DNA of 15,263 nucleotides from CADCWF01 sp903864575 (GCA_040376155.1 JBEIRG010000053.1:1-15263); one strand, 5' to 3'; shown: positions 1 through 7,156, counted from the first letter of the stretch. The notes: generated from the letters alone by a model not told the origin. Program-made: numbers and translations.

Positions 1-1287
1 GCCCTGGTTGCCGTCCGGACCTTGCGCTCCGTCCGGACCCTGCGCTCCGTCGGCGCCAGCCGTTCCGTCCGCCCCGGGCGCTCCGTCCGGACCCTGCGCT
101 CCGTCGGCGCCAGCCGTTCCGTCCGCCCCGGGCGCTCCGTCCGGGCCCTGCGCTCCATCCGGGCCTTGCGCTCCGTCGAAACCCTGATTGCCGTCCGGAC
201 CTTGCGCTCCGTCCGGACCCTGCGCTCCGTCCGTACCGGGCGCGCCGTCGGCGCCAGCCGTTCCGTCCGCCCCGGGCGCTCCGTCCGGGCCCTGCGCTCC
301 GTCCGGGCCTTGCGCTCCGTCGAGGCCCTGTGGGCCCGCCGACCCCTGTGACCCGGTTGGCCCCTGATCACCTTGAGCACCGCCAGCCGCGCCTTGGGGA
401 CCGGTGTAGCCTTGAACACCATCAGCCCCGGTGTACCCCTGCGGGCCCGTTGCACCTTCAGACCCGGCAGGTCCCGTCGGCCCCGTCCCGCCATCCGCTC
501 CGGCAGCGCCATCCGCCCCCGCAGCGCCATCCGCCCCGGCTGGTCCCGTCGGCCCCGTCCCGCCATCCGCTCCGGCAGCGCCATCCGCCCCCGCAGCGCC
601 ATCCGCCCCGGCTGGTCCCGTCGGCCCCGTCCCGCCATCCGCCCCGGCAGCGCCATCAGCCCCGGCTGGCCCCGTCGGCCCTGTTTCACCACCACCCGAG
701 CCTCCGGGGCCGGTGGGGCCAACCAGGCCATCCGCGCCAGCCGGACCGGTCGGCCCGGTTGGACCGCGCTTCTTCGGGGCAGGGGGATTGGGATCGGAGC
801 CTCTGGTGCAGACTCCCTCCGTACAGTACGTCCCTGTACAGCACTCGACCGAGCTCGCGCACGCGAGGCCCGTCGCCTTGCAGCGGCAGCGGCCCGCGCC
901 GGTATTGCAGAAGTTGGTGCAGCAATCGGCGTTGGTGGCGCACCTGTTCTGCTTGACGGAGCCATCGCCGCAGGGGCCCGCCAATCCCGGCCGCGATGCG
1001 GGGCCAGCTTCAGCGTCATTCTTGCCGGAGCCTCCCGCTCCCGGCTCCTTGCGCCTGGTCTCACGGTTCCCCTGATTGCCAGCGCCGTCGTCCGCGCCGC
1101 CCGGTTTCGACACCTGACCGGAACGGTTCTCGTTGCCTTGCCGGGTTCCCTCCGGGCTTGCCGACTGGTTGCTCTGAGCACCGACAGGCGCGGCAACGAG
1201 GCCCGACAACAGTGCGGCAACGGTGGCGCGACGGTTCGCGCCTCGGCCCATCGCGCGAAGCATCGCGTCGAATCGCTCAGTATCCAT
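1..1287 (-). CDS. Exported collagen-like (Gly-X-Y) repeat protein with Cys-rich module, partial
   Basis: The frame is open from the ATG at 1287 to base 1 (429 codons), so the C-terminus is missing. Residues 1-38 look like an exported N-terminus: a short polar start, an RR pair at 19-20, a hydrophobic stretch to about 34, then an AQ cleavage-like site, possibly Tat. Residues 39-105 are a polar, charged linker. Residues 106-160 carry 12 cysteines in two related modules (C116-x5-C122C123-x3-C127 and C143-x5-C149C150-x4-C155), resembling small disulphide-rich knottin folds. From residue 175 to the edge the protein is Gly-X-Y, with motifs such as GPTGPAGADGAAGADG and GAQGPDGAPGADGTAG. The triplet phase breaks only around residues 195-202 and once more in a GGAQ segment. 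No Lys or Arg occurs after residue 174, and Asp sits at the Y position. A purine-rich ribosome site (GGGGGAAGGGA) precedes the ATG. Likely a cell-surface or extracellular fibrous protein; specific function unknown. Confidence 0.9.
   Translation of the reverse strand, partial: MDTERFDAMLRAMGRGANRRATVAALLSGLVAAPVGAQSNQSASPEGTRQGNENRSGQVSKPGGADDGAGNQGNRETRRKEPGAGGSGKNDAEAGPASRPGLAGPCGDGSVKQNRCATNADCCTNFCNTGAGRCRCKATGLACASSVECCTGTYCTEGVCTRGSDPNPPAPKKRGPTGPTGPAGADGLVGPTGPGGSGGGETGPTGPAGADGAAGADGGTGPTGPAGADGAAGADGAAGADGGTGPTGPAGADGAAGADGAAGADGGTGPTGPAGSEGATGPQGYTGADGVQGYTGPQGAAGGAQGDQGPTGSQGSAGPQGLDGAQGPDGAQGPDGAPGADGTAGADGAPGTDGAQGPDGAQGPDGNQGFDGAQGPDGAQGPDGAPGADGTAGADGAQGPDGAPGADGTAGADGAQGPDGAQGPDGNQG
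31..138. repeat. Two perfect 54-bp tandem repeats in the collagen-like gene
   Basis: Units 31-84 and 85-138 are identical base for base. Each encodes 18 residues (six Gly-X-Y triplets ending GADGAQGPD). Divergent copies continue to about 325. The identity at synonymous positions implies recent duplication or slippage. Confidence 0.9.
470..667. repeat. 72-bp tandem repeats (two perfect copies plus a 54-bp partial) in the collagen-like gene
   Basis: Units 470-541 and 542-613 are identical. A third copy at 614-667 lacks 18 bp and has a few substitutions. Each full unit encodes 24 residues (eight Gly-X-Y triplets of the GPTGPAGADGAAGADG type). The unit length is a multiple of nine, so copy-number change keeps both reading frame and triplet register. 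Confidence 0.9.
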
Positions 1288-1392
1288 CTGTGTCCCTTCC
1301 CCCGTTGATCAATCGTCCCTGCTGCATCCGATGTCCAGGATGCGCGCGTCACGTGAATCGCCGTCATTTTCGGGCAAGCGTTCGTAACGACC

Positions 1393-1420
1393 ATTTTACA
1401 AGTCGCCCTGATCATGTCAA
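1393..1420 (-). promoter_or_regulatory. Sigma-70-type promoter of the collagen-like gene
   Basis: On the minus strand a perfect -35 TTGACA (1415-1420) is followed by a 16-bp spacer and -10 TAAAAT (1393-1398). This predicts a start near 1386 and a leader of about 100 nt before the ATG at 1287. Confidence 0.7.
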
Positions 1421-1429
1421 TACATTGAC
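1416..1429. promoter_or_regulatory. Inverted repeat GTCAAT-AC-ATTGAC overlapping the -35
   Basis: Perfect 6-bp arms around a 2-bp centre cover most of the TTGACA box of the collagen-like gene's promoter. The position suits a repressor operator, but no regulator can be named. Confidence 0.4.
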
Positions 1430-1511
1430 CGAACGATGGCGCATGTAGGCGACGTCATGCTCGCCGCCGACCATCCACCAGGGGGCGATGCGGCCCCTGC
1501 CCCTGACACGC

Positions 1512-1546
1512 AGCGACCCCCGGTTCTGGGGAAACCGGAGGTCGCT
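1512..1546 (-). terminator. Strong hairpin, likely terminator without U-tract
   Basis: The arms at 1512-1525 and 1533-1546 pair over 14 positions with one mismatch, around a 7-nt loop (AGCGACC-x-CCGGTT stem). No T-run follows on either strand, so classical intrinsic termination is not certain. It lies downstream of the sugar operon and of the promoter at 1673-1701. Confidence 0.5.
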
Positions 1547-1666
1547 CGATCGGGGGGGACGTTCCAGCCGCATTCGGGAGGGGAGTGGCGATGCGGCCGG
1601 GCCGGGTTGTCAGCAAGGCGGGTGGGTTTGGGATGACCCGCCAATATGTCGATTTATTCCGTAGAC
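1512..1666 (-). ncRNA. Candidate small RNA between a strong promoter and a hairpin
   Basis: The promoter at 1673-1701 predicts a start near 1666. The first strong hairpin ends at 1512, giving a transcript of about 155 nt. It contains a second hairpin (1617-1642) and no convincing coding frame: an ATG near 1575 lacks a ribosome site, and another frame needs TTG at 1644. The promoter might instead only add a long leader to the collagen-like gene. No known RNA family is recognised. Confidence 0.25.
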
Positions 1667-1672
1667 ATTGTC

Positions 1673-1701
1673 AGGATACACCGGGTCCCGCACCGTGTCA
1701 A
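1673..1701 (-). promoter_or_regulatory. Near-consensus sigma-70 promoter just after the dehydrogenase stop
   Basis: Minus strand: -35 TTGACA (1696-1701), 17-bp spacer, -10 TATCCT (1673-1678). The imperfect inverted repeat CAATGTC...GACATATTG (1642-1670) lies over and just downstream of the predicted start and could be an operator. The promoter faces leftward into a non-coding stretch. Confidence 0.6.
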
Positions 1702-1719
1702 GCAGGTGCGTCGCTCTTT

Positions 1720-2850
1720 TCAGGCAGGAAGCGGCGACGGGCGACCCGGACGGCTTTCGATCTCCACCGCGCGGCCTTCCCGGCTCGCCGTCTCGACGGC
1801 GTGCATCGCCTCCAGCACATGAAGCGCGAGGTCCGCCGAGGCGCGGGGAGCGCGGCCCTCGCGCAGCGCGGCCGCCAGATCGCTCAGCCCGAGCCCCCGG
1901 CTGTTGTCGGCGCAGGGGCGAATGACCGCCATCTCCTCCCACTCCCGCTCGCCCCGGCCGCGCACCTTCACCGGGCCGCCGAACGTGTTTGGATCGGGCA
2001 GCAGCATCGTTCCCGCGCTGCCGTAAAGCTCGAGATTTGGCGTGTCGCCGGGGGTCGCGTCGAAACTCGTCACCAGCGTCGCGATCGGCCCGGAAGCGAA
2101 TTGCAGCACCGCCGCGTGGTGGGTGTTGACCTGCACCGGGATGCGCTCGCCGGCGCGCGGCTCGCTGGTGATCGTCCGCTCCGGAAAACTGGCGCGCGCC
2201 ATCGCGCTGACCCGCGCGATCGGGCCGAGCAGGTTGACCATCGCGGTCAGGTAGTATGGCCCCATGTCCAGCATCGGGCCGCCGCCCGGCTGATAGTAGA
2301 AGTCCGGGTTCGGATGCCAGCGCTCGTGGCCGGGGGTGAGCATGAACCCCGTCGTCCCGACCGGATCGCCGATCGCGCCAGCGTCGAGCAATGCCCGCCC
2401 GGTCTGCAGCCCTGCGCCGAGGAACGTGTCCGGCGCGCACCCGGCCAGCACCCCGGCCGCTCGCGCCTCCGCCACGATCCGCCTGCCGTCCTCCAGGTCG
2501 ATGGCCAGCGGTTTCTCGTTGTAGACCGACTTCCCGGCCCGGATCGCCGCGAGCGCGACCGACGCGTGCGCCGCCGGAATCGTCAGGTTGAGCGCAACCT
2601 CTACCTCCGGATCGGCCAGCGCATCCTCCACGGTCGCGGCCGGGATGCCAAACTGCTCCCCCCGCCGCCGCGCGTTCTCCGGCACGATGTCCGCGACCCT
2701 CACGATCTCGATGTTGCCCCAGCGCGGCGCGTTGGTCAGGTAGATCTCGCTGATGTACCCGCAACCGATCAGCGCGACGCGCACCGGAGCGTGTCGGGAT
2801 TGCGGGCGCACGGGGTTGTTGGTCGCGTCAGCCAGGTTTCCGGTCGTCAT
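1720..2850 (-). CDS. Gfo/Idh/MocA-family NAD(P)-dependent sugar dehydrogenase (ThuB-like)
   Basis: This 376-residue protein has the family's usual length. It probably oxidises or reduces a hydroxyl of a sugar or disaccharide using NAD(P) in the cytoplasm. The N-terminal Rossmann fold starts at about residue 23, with VRVALIGCGYIS (dinucleotide-binding glycines at 29 and 31). The family EKP motif is at 112-114, with the catalytic-type lysine at 113. The GGGPMLDMGPYY motif at 189-200 matches the family's C-terminal substrate-domain signature, but Tyr199 stands where many members have His. The ATG at 2850 was chosen because GAGGAG precedes it by about ten bases; longer in-frame extension upstream runs through sequence without protein character. 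It is the last gene of the thu-like cluster, 232 bp after the ThuA gene. ThuB in rhizobia belongs to this family, so the role is inferred partly from gene order. Confidence 0.9.
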   Translation of the reverse strand: MTTGNLADATNNPVRPQSRHAPVRVALIGCGYISEIYLTNAPRWGNIEIVRVADIVPENARRRGEQFGIPAATVEDALADPEVEVALNLTIPAAHASVALAAIRAGKSVYNEKPLAIDLEDGRRIVAEARAAGVLAGCAPDTFLGAGLQTGRALLDAGAIGDPVGTTGFMLTPGHERWHPNPDFYYQPGGGPMLDMGPYYLTAMVNLLGPIARVSAMARASFPERTITSEPRAGERIPVQVNTHHAAVLQFASGPIATLVTSFDATPGDTPNLELYGSAGTMLLPDPNTFGGPVKVRGRGEREWEEMAVIRPCADNSRGLGLSDLAAALREGRAPRASADLALHVLEAMHAVETASREGRAVEIESRPGRPSPLPA

Positions 2851-3082
2851 CGAAATCGCGCTCCTCGAGGGGCCGAAGGTCGCTTCCGCCCCACCAATCT
2901 GACCGCATTGCCGGCAGCCACTCGTTCCGGCATCCCACAGCACGATTGGCCGCTCCACTCGCTGCCTTCGCAGGAGATTCCTCGTCCATCGAGATGACGG
3001 GATGATGGTCGGCCACCGCCCGCAAACCCCATCGGCCTGCACACCCACACGCCCACACGCCAGCAAGCCCCCAAGCCCGCCG
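2851..3082. other. 232-bp gap inside the sugar operon
   Basis: This is the longest gap in the otherwise compact cluster. A short CACACCCACACGCC-type repeat lies at about 3038-3060. No promoter, convincing terminator or short coding frame was found. Apart from the ribosome site of the dehydrogenase at its left end, nothing can be assigned. Confidence 0.4.
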
Positions 3083-3748
3083 CTAGCGCGCCGCCCAGAG
3101 CAGCCCGCGCCGCACGATCTCGCGTGCTTCCGGCACGTCGAAATCCTTCGCAACGTGCCCGAGCGAGCAGTAGAAGACCCGGCCCGCGCCGTACCGGCGC
3201 TTCCAGGCGACCGGCATCACCACGCCGTCGATCCAGGCGCAGTGCTCGCCGCCGAAGGTCGTCGTCGCCAGCACCTCGTTGGAGGGGTCGACGTGCATGT
3301 AGTACTGCTCCGAGTGCATGGCGAAGGGGGAAAGGCCCGCCACGATCGGGTCGTCCGGGCGGGTGATCTGGACCGTGTAGTCGATGATGTTTCCCGGGTG
3401 GGCAACCCACTGGCCTCCCGTCGCGAACTGGTAGGCCGGGTTGTCGCGGAAGGCGTCTCCCATGCCGCCGTGCCAGCCTCCGAGCCCGGCGCCGGCTTCT
3501 ACCGCGTCGAGCAGTCCTGCCTCCTGCTCCCTGGTGATCGTGCTCATGGTGTACATGGGCACGATGAGGTCGGTCGCCGCGAGGGCGTCCGCATCGAGCA
3601 GGCTGTCCAGGCTGTCGCTGACGGTCGCTTCCATCCCGGCCTCCCGCAGCAGGCCGGCGAAGAGGTTGGCGCAGGGGAAGGGTTCGTGGCCTTCCCAGCC
3701 GCCCGCGAGAATCAACGCGCGCTTGCCGGTTCCCGACGGAATGGTCAT
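3083..3748 (-). CDS. ThuA-domain protein (trehalose-utilisation type)
   Basis: This 221-residue protein is the size of a single ThuA domain, a class-I glutamine-amidotransferase-like fold. Motifs in order are GGWEGHEP (16-23), GLGGWHGG (88-95), GGQW followed by HPG (111-119), EQYY (147-150) and GRVFYCSLGHVAKDF (189-203). The last is typical of the family. The ATG at 3748 is supported by GGGGAG six bases upstream. In Sinorhizobium, thuA and thuB lie together behind a disaccharide ABC transporter and are needed to use trehalose and related disaccharides, probably through 3-keto intermediates. The same pairing occurs here with the downstream Gfo/Idh/MocA gene. The exact reaction of ThuA is not settled, and the substrate here is inferred only from gene order. 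A 103-bp gap separates it from the permease gene upstream. Confidence 0.88.
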   Translation of the reverse strand: MTIPSGTGKRALILAGGWEGHEPFPCANLFAGLLREAGMEATVSDSLDSLLDADALAATDLIVPMYTMSTITREQEAGLLDAVEAGAGLGGWHGGMGDAFRDNPAYQFATGGQWVAHPGNIIDYTVQITRPDDPIVAGLSPFAMHSEQYYMHVDPSNEVLATTTFGGEHCAWIDGVVMPVAWKRRYGAGRVFYCSLGHVAKDFDVPEAREIVRRGLLWAAR

Positions 3749-3851
3749 CTCGATCTCCCCATGCTGGTGATGGGCCGGGACGATGCTCCCGCGCCCGCGA
3801 AACTCCGCGCCGGCCAACCGGGCGTGGATCGGTGAATCCGGCCTCCCCCGA

Positions 3852-4727
3852 TCAGCCCTTGAGCGCCCCGGCGACCAGCCCCGCCACCACCCGCTCCTGC
3901 GCGGCAAGGTAGAGCGCGATGACCGGGAACGCCCCGAGCGTGAGCGCGGCCATGATGCCGGGAACGTTGATCTGGTACTGCCCGTAGAACTGCATCAGCC
4001 CCAGCGGCATCGTCATGTTCTCCGGCGAGGAGATGAGAACGAGCGCGAAGATGAACTCGTTCCAGACGAAGATGAAGGAGTAGATGCCGACCGTGCTCAT
4101 CGCCGGAACGGTGAGCGGGAGCATGATCCGCGAAAACCGCTCCCACGACGAGGCGCCGTCGACGAGCGCGGCCTCCTCCAGTTCAGCGGGAACCTGCCGC
4201 ATGAACTCGGTCAGGATGAAGATCGCCAGCGGCAGGTTGAACCCGATGTATGGCCCGAGCAGCGCCCAGCGGGTGTCGTACAGCCCGATGTCCCGGCTGA
4301 GGATGAAGGTCGGGATGAGGGTCACGTGGACCGGGATCATCGCCCCGGCAAGAAAGAGCAGGAAAATCGGTCGGCCGAGCCGGAACCGGAACCGCGCGAG
4401 CGGGTAGGCGGCGAGCGATGCCGCCAGCAGGGTCAGGATCACCGCCGCCGCGGAAACGAGCGCGGTGTTCAGCAGGTAGCGGGCGAACCCGCCCTCCAGC
4501 ACCTGCCGGAAATTCTCGAGATGGAGTCCCTGCGGCATCCCCCACATGTTGGAGAGGAACTCGCCCTGGCTTTTCAACGCGGTGACGATCATGAAGACGA
4601 AGGGCGTCCCGGCAAACAGCAACGCCGCGAGCGCCACGACCCAGAGCAGGGCCCGCTTCACGATGCGACCGCCCGGATTCGGCGCGGGATTGCAGGCACC
4701 CACGGGAGTCTGAACCTCGGCAGCCAC
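3852..4727 (-). CDS. Carbohydrate ABC transporter permease, MalG type (ThuG-like)
   Basis: This 291-residue inner-membrane permease of the CUT1 sugar-transporter class has a cytoplasmic N-terminus and about six hydrophobic segments (for example near 26-50, 86-110, 119-142, 155-176, 206-233 and 258-277). The EAA loop that docks the ATPase is at about 184-209 (EEAALVDGASSWERFSRIML, then P). The C-terminus is short, ending GALKG as MalG proteins do. The start is GTG at 4727: GGGAGG lies seven bases upstream, overlapping the end of the preceding permease, whose TGA ends only two bases before this GTG. The two genes are therefore translationally linked and should form a heterodimer. No ATPase gene is in the cluster, so a shared MsmK/UgpC-type ATPase elsewhere is presumably used. 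Confidence 0.93.
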   Translation of the reverse strand: MAAEVQTPVGACNPAPNPGGRIVKRALLWVVALAALLFAGTPFVFMIVTALKSQGEFLSNMWGMPQGLHLENFRQVLEGGFARYLLNTALVSAAAVILTLLAASLAAYPLARFRFRLGRPIFLLFLAGAMIPVHVTLIPTFILSRDIGLYDTRWALLGPYIGFNLPLAIFILTEFMRQVPAELEEAALVDGASSWERFSRIMLPLTVPAMSTVGIYSFIFVWNEFIFALVLISSPENMTMPLGLMQFYGQYQINVPGIMAALTLGAFPVIALYLAAQERVVAGLVAGALKG

Positions 4728-4729
4728 GG

Positions 4730-5686
4730 TCAATCCTCCCGGCCGGCGCGGAACTGGTCGAGATAGAGCACCAGCCCGGTGATGACGAAGGCGATCAGGA
4801 AGAGGGCGACGGCGATCGCGCTGCCGTAGCCCATGTCGAACTGGGTGAAGGCGTTCTTGTACATGTAGGTGGCCATCAACTGCGTGGCGTCGCCGGGGCC
4901 GCCGCCGGTCATCACATAGATGAGATCGAAGTATTTCAACGAGCCGATCAGCGAGAGGATCGCCGCCGTGCGGATGACGGGCCGCAGCAGGGGGAGGGTG
5001 ATGGTGCGGAAGAGCCGCCACCCCGACGCGCCGTCGAGCCGCGCCGCCTCGACGAGATCGCCGGGGATGGTCGTCAGCCCCGCGATGAAGAGCACCATGT
5101 AGAAGGGGATGTACTGCCAGCAGATGACGGCGATGACCGAGCCGAGGGCCGTCTCCTGCTCGCCGAGCCAGCCGCGCTGCCACGAGTCGAGACCGACGGC
5201 GTTCAGCAGCGTGTTCAGCAGTCCGAAGGTCGGATCATAGATGTAGTTCCAGAGCAGGCCGATCGCGACCGTGCTCATCAGCAGCGGCAGGAACCAGACG
5301 GTGCGGAAGATGCGCCAGCCGCGCAACCGCTCCTCCAGCACCATCGCCAGCCCGAGCCCGAGCGGCAACTGGATCGCGATGGAGGCGATGACGAGGATGA
5401 CGTTGTTTCGCAGCGCCTTCCAGAAGACCGGGTCCCCGAGCAGGGTCCGGTAATTCTCCAGCCCGACGAACTCGAAGCCGGGGCTGATGCCCGACCACTC
5501 GTACAGGCTGTACCGGAGCGACTGCACGATCGGGTAGAGCACGAAGACGCCGTAGATCGCCAGCGCGGGCGCGAGGAAGAGGGCGATGGTCGCCCAGTTC
5601 GGCCAGCGCGGGCCGCCGCGCGAGGCCGCTCCCGAGGTTGGCCGCGCGGCATTTCCGGGCATGGGTTGGGAGACAGGGATGGCCAT
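4730..5686 (-). CDS. Carbohydrate ABC transporter permease, MalF type (ThuF-like)
   Basis: This 318-residue inner-membrane permease has about six transmembrane segments (first near 31-54, others near 94-117, 128-149, 182-205, 240-259 and 288-309). The EAA loop is at 213-236 (EAARLDGASGWRLFRTITLP). The segment GSLKYFDLIYVMTGGGPG (248-265) is typical of CUT1 sugar permeases. The ATG at 5686 is used; its ribosome site is only GAGG four bases away, and a later ATG (5662) has none better. It follows the binding-protein gene after a 73-bp gap with a strong hairpin and precedes the MalG-type gene by two bases. The partner set (binding protein, MalF, MalG) supports uptake of a mono- or disaccharide. 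Confidence 0.93.
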   Translation of the reverse strand: MAIPVSQPMPGNAARPTSGAASRGGPRWPNWATIALFLAPALAIYGVFVLYPIVQSLRYSLYEWSGISPGFEFVGLENYRTLLGDPVFWKALRNNVILVIASIAIQLPLGLGLAMVLEERLRGWRIFRTVWFLPLLMSTVAIGLLWNYIYDPTFGLLNTLLNAVGLDSWQRGWLGEQETALGSVIAVICWQYIPFYMVLFIAGLTTIPGDLVEAARLDGASGWRLFRTITLPLLRPVIRTAAILSLIGSLKYFDLIYVMTGGGPGDATQLMATYMYKNAFTQFDMGYGSAIAVALFLIAFVITGLVLYLDQFRAGRED

Positions 5687-5723
5687 GTGCCTCGTCCGCG
5701 CTCGCCGCCGGGTGAAAGGGCGA

Positions 5724-5750
5724 CCGGGCGGGGGATCGCCCCCCGCCCGG
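5724..5750 (-). terminator. Intergenic hairpin between binding protein and permease genes
   Basis: A perfect 11-bp GC stem (CCGGGCGGGGG at 5724-5734 with CCCCCGCCCGG at 5740-5750) surrounds a 5-nt loop, ten bases after the binding-protein stop. There is no U-tract. It probably protects or partially terminates the message so that binding protein is made in excess over permease, as in the malE-malF gap of E. coli. Confidence 0.6.
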
Positions 5751-5759
5751 CCGGTGAAC

Positions 5760-7094
5760 CTATTCGCTGGCCTTGTTGAAGGCCTCGACCATCATCGCCA
5801 CGCCCTGTTCGGGGGTCATGTCGCCGCCGAGCAGCCCCTGCGAGACGTCGAGTTGCGCCTGCCCGAGGGCGGGCGGCAGGAACTGGTCCCAGTAGAGCTG
5901 CAGGTGCCTGGCTTTGCCGATCGCCTCGGCCACAGCCTTCGCGCCTGGGTCCTCGATGGTCGCGCCGGACATCGCCGGAACCTCGCCGCCCGCGGCGAAG
6001 GCGTCGCGCACCGTGTCATCCGTCAGGTAGCGGAGCAGTTCGACGGCCGCCGCCGGGGTTTTCGACTTCTCGGAGACCGCGTAGGCGCGGCCCGCCCCGC
6101 CGATCAGCGACGAGGGATCGCCGACGCCGCCCGGAGGAACCGGCATCGGGAAGAAGGCCAGCTTGTCCTCGAAGCCCGGGGACTCGCCCGCGGCGGTGGG
6201 GACGAGCCAGTTGCCCATCAGTTCCATCGCGGACTTGCCGGAGTAGAGCAGCTGGCGGGAGCCGCCGGTGTCGTAGTCCGTGCCGTTGAAGCCCGGCTGG
6301 AACGCCCCCATCGTGCCGAACTCGGCGGTTCGCTTGCAGGCCTCGAGGAAGGCCGGATCCTCGAAGGTCTTCGCGCCGGAGACGATGTCGGCGAGAAACT
6401 GCTCCCCGGCGACCCGCTCGACCATGTAGTTGAGATAGAAGGCGCCCGGCCACTTGGTCTTGTTGGCCAGCGAGATCGGGACGATCCCGGCCTCCTTGAT
6501 CGTGCCGATCAGCGCGGTCAATTCATCCCACGTCGCGGGCGGGGTCCAGCCGTTCTGCTCGAACAGTTCGGGGTTGTAGTAGAAAAAGACGCCCGAGACG
6601 TTGAGCGGAACGCCCCAGGTCTTGCCGTCGGCCTGCATCAGGCCGAGCGCGGCGGGCGCGAAGGTCTCGCCCCAGCCGTCCTTGGCGAGGTCCGCGGTCA
6701 GGTCCTTGACGGCCCCGGCCTTGACGTACTCCTGCAGCACGCCGCCACCCCAGGTGTGCCACACGTCGGGCGGGGAATCGCTGCCCATCGCGACGGCGAG
6801 CTTGGTCTTGAAGGGGTCATTCTGCAGTTCCTGGATGGAGACCTTGACGTCCGGGTAGGCCGCCTCGAGGCGGGCCACGGAGTCCTTGAAGACATCAGCC
6901 TGGAAGCCGGCGCCAGCGAGGAACCAGAACTCGATGTCCCCCGCGATCGCGTCCTGCGCGGCGGCAGGGAGCGCCTCCCAGCGCAGCCCGTGCAGCCCCG
7001 CCAGCGCGGCAGCCGTTCCGAGCGCCCCGGCGGTGAAGCGGCGGCGGGTGAGCGCCGACCGAAGCGCCCGTTCCGAAAGATCCCGTTGCGTCAT
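5760..7094 (-). CDS. Extracellular sugar-binding protein of ABC transporter, Tat-exported (ThuE-like)
   Basis: This 444-residue family-1 solute-binding protein has a normal length for the family. The N-terminus has a twin-arginine signal (TRRRFTAGALG at 16-26), then a hydrophobic run and an AAAQ cleavage-like site near 44-47. There is no lipobox cysteine, so it would be released outside or held by the permease. The mature part begins DIEFWFLAG, with characteristic stretches VARLEAAYPDVKVSIQEL, DSPPDVWHTWGGG, WGVPLNVSGVFFYYNPELF, GKSAMELMGNWLVP and AAVELLRYLTDD. These match the two-lobe sugar-binding fold. The ATG at 7094 has GGGAGG seven bases upstream. It lies 62 bp after the LacI-type gene and before the two permease genes, and is the specificity component of that transporter. 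The ligand cannot be read from sequence; the gene order suggests a trehalose/maltose-like disaccharide. Confidence 0.92.
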   Translation of the reverse strand: MTQRDLSERALRSALTRRRFTAGALGTAAALAGLHGLRWEALPAAAQDAIAGDIEFWFLAGAGFQADVFKDSVARLEAAYPDVKVSIQELQNDPFKTKLAVAMGSDSPPDVWHTWGGGVLQEYVKAGAVKDLTADLAKDGWGETFAPAALGLMQADGKTWGVPLNVSGVFFYYNPELFEQNGWTPPATWDELTALIGTIKEAGIVPISLANKTKWPGAFYLNYMVERVAGEQFLADIVSGAKTFEDPAFLEACKRTAEFGTMGAFQPGFNGTDYDTGGSRQLLYSGKSAMELMGNWLVPTAAGESPGFEDKLAFFPMPVPPGGVGDPSSLIGGAGRAYAVSEKSKTPAAAVELLRYLTDDTVRDAFAAGGEVPAMSGATIEDPGAKAVAEAIGKARHLQLYWDQFLPPALGQAQLDVSQGLLGGDMTPEQGVAMMVEAFNKASE

Positions 7095-7156
7095 TGCACG
7101 ACCTCCCAGCAAACCGTATCGTCGAACCGGCGTCGCCCTCGGCGCCGGCGGGTCCC

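Larger units (their letters stand above)
1288..1719. other. 432-bp stretch without a convincing gene, rich in regulatory signals
   Basis: The open frames here lack a ribosome site or start on TTG and have no recognisable protein character. The stretch holds two minus-strand promoters (1393-1420 and 1673-1701), an inverted repeat over each, a 14-bp-stem hairpin (1512-1546) and a smaller hairpin (1617-1642, arms GGCGGGT/ACCCGCC). It separates the dehydrogenase stop at 1720 from the collagen-like gene. Confidence 0.6.

Noticed and set aside
31..325. Regularly repeated short units that could suggest a CRISPR array
   Set aside because: Units are contiguous, without unique spacers, and translate into perfect Gly-X-Y triplets.
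470..667. Repeat pair considered as a template/variable repeat of a diversity-generating element
   Set aside because: Copies are tandem and in frame, there is no adenine-specific variation, and no reverse transcriptase is present.
330..1308. Long plus-strand frames rich in Pro, Arg and Ala opposite the collagen-like gene
   Set aside because: They are shadows of the Gly-X-Y repeats read antisense; the minus frame has a signal peptide, cysteine module, ribosome site and promoter.
1417..1644. 75-codon minus-strand frame after the second promoter
   Set aside because: It starts on TTG, has no ribosome site, and crosses the hairpin at 1512-1546; its composition is Pro/Arg/Ser-rich like a random GC-rich frame.
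1585..2997. 470-codon plus-strand frame opposite the sugar dehydrogenase
   Set aside because: Arg/His/Ala-rich shadow with no domain; the minus strand has Rossmann and EKP motifs.
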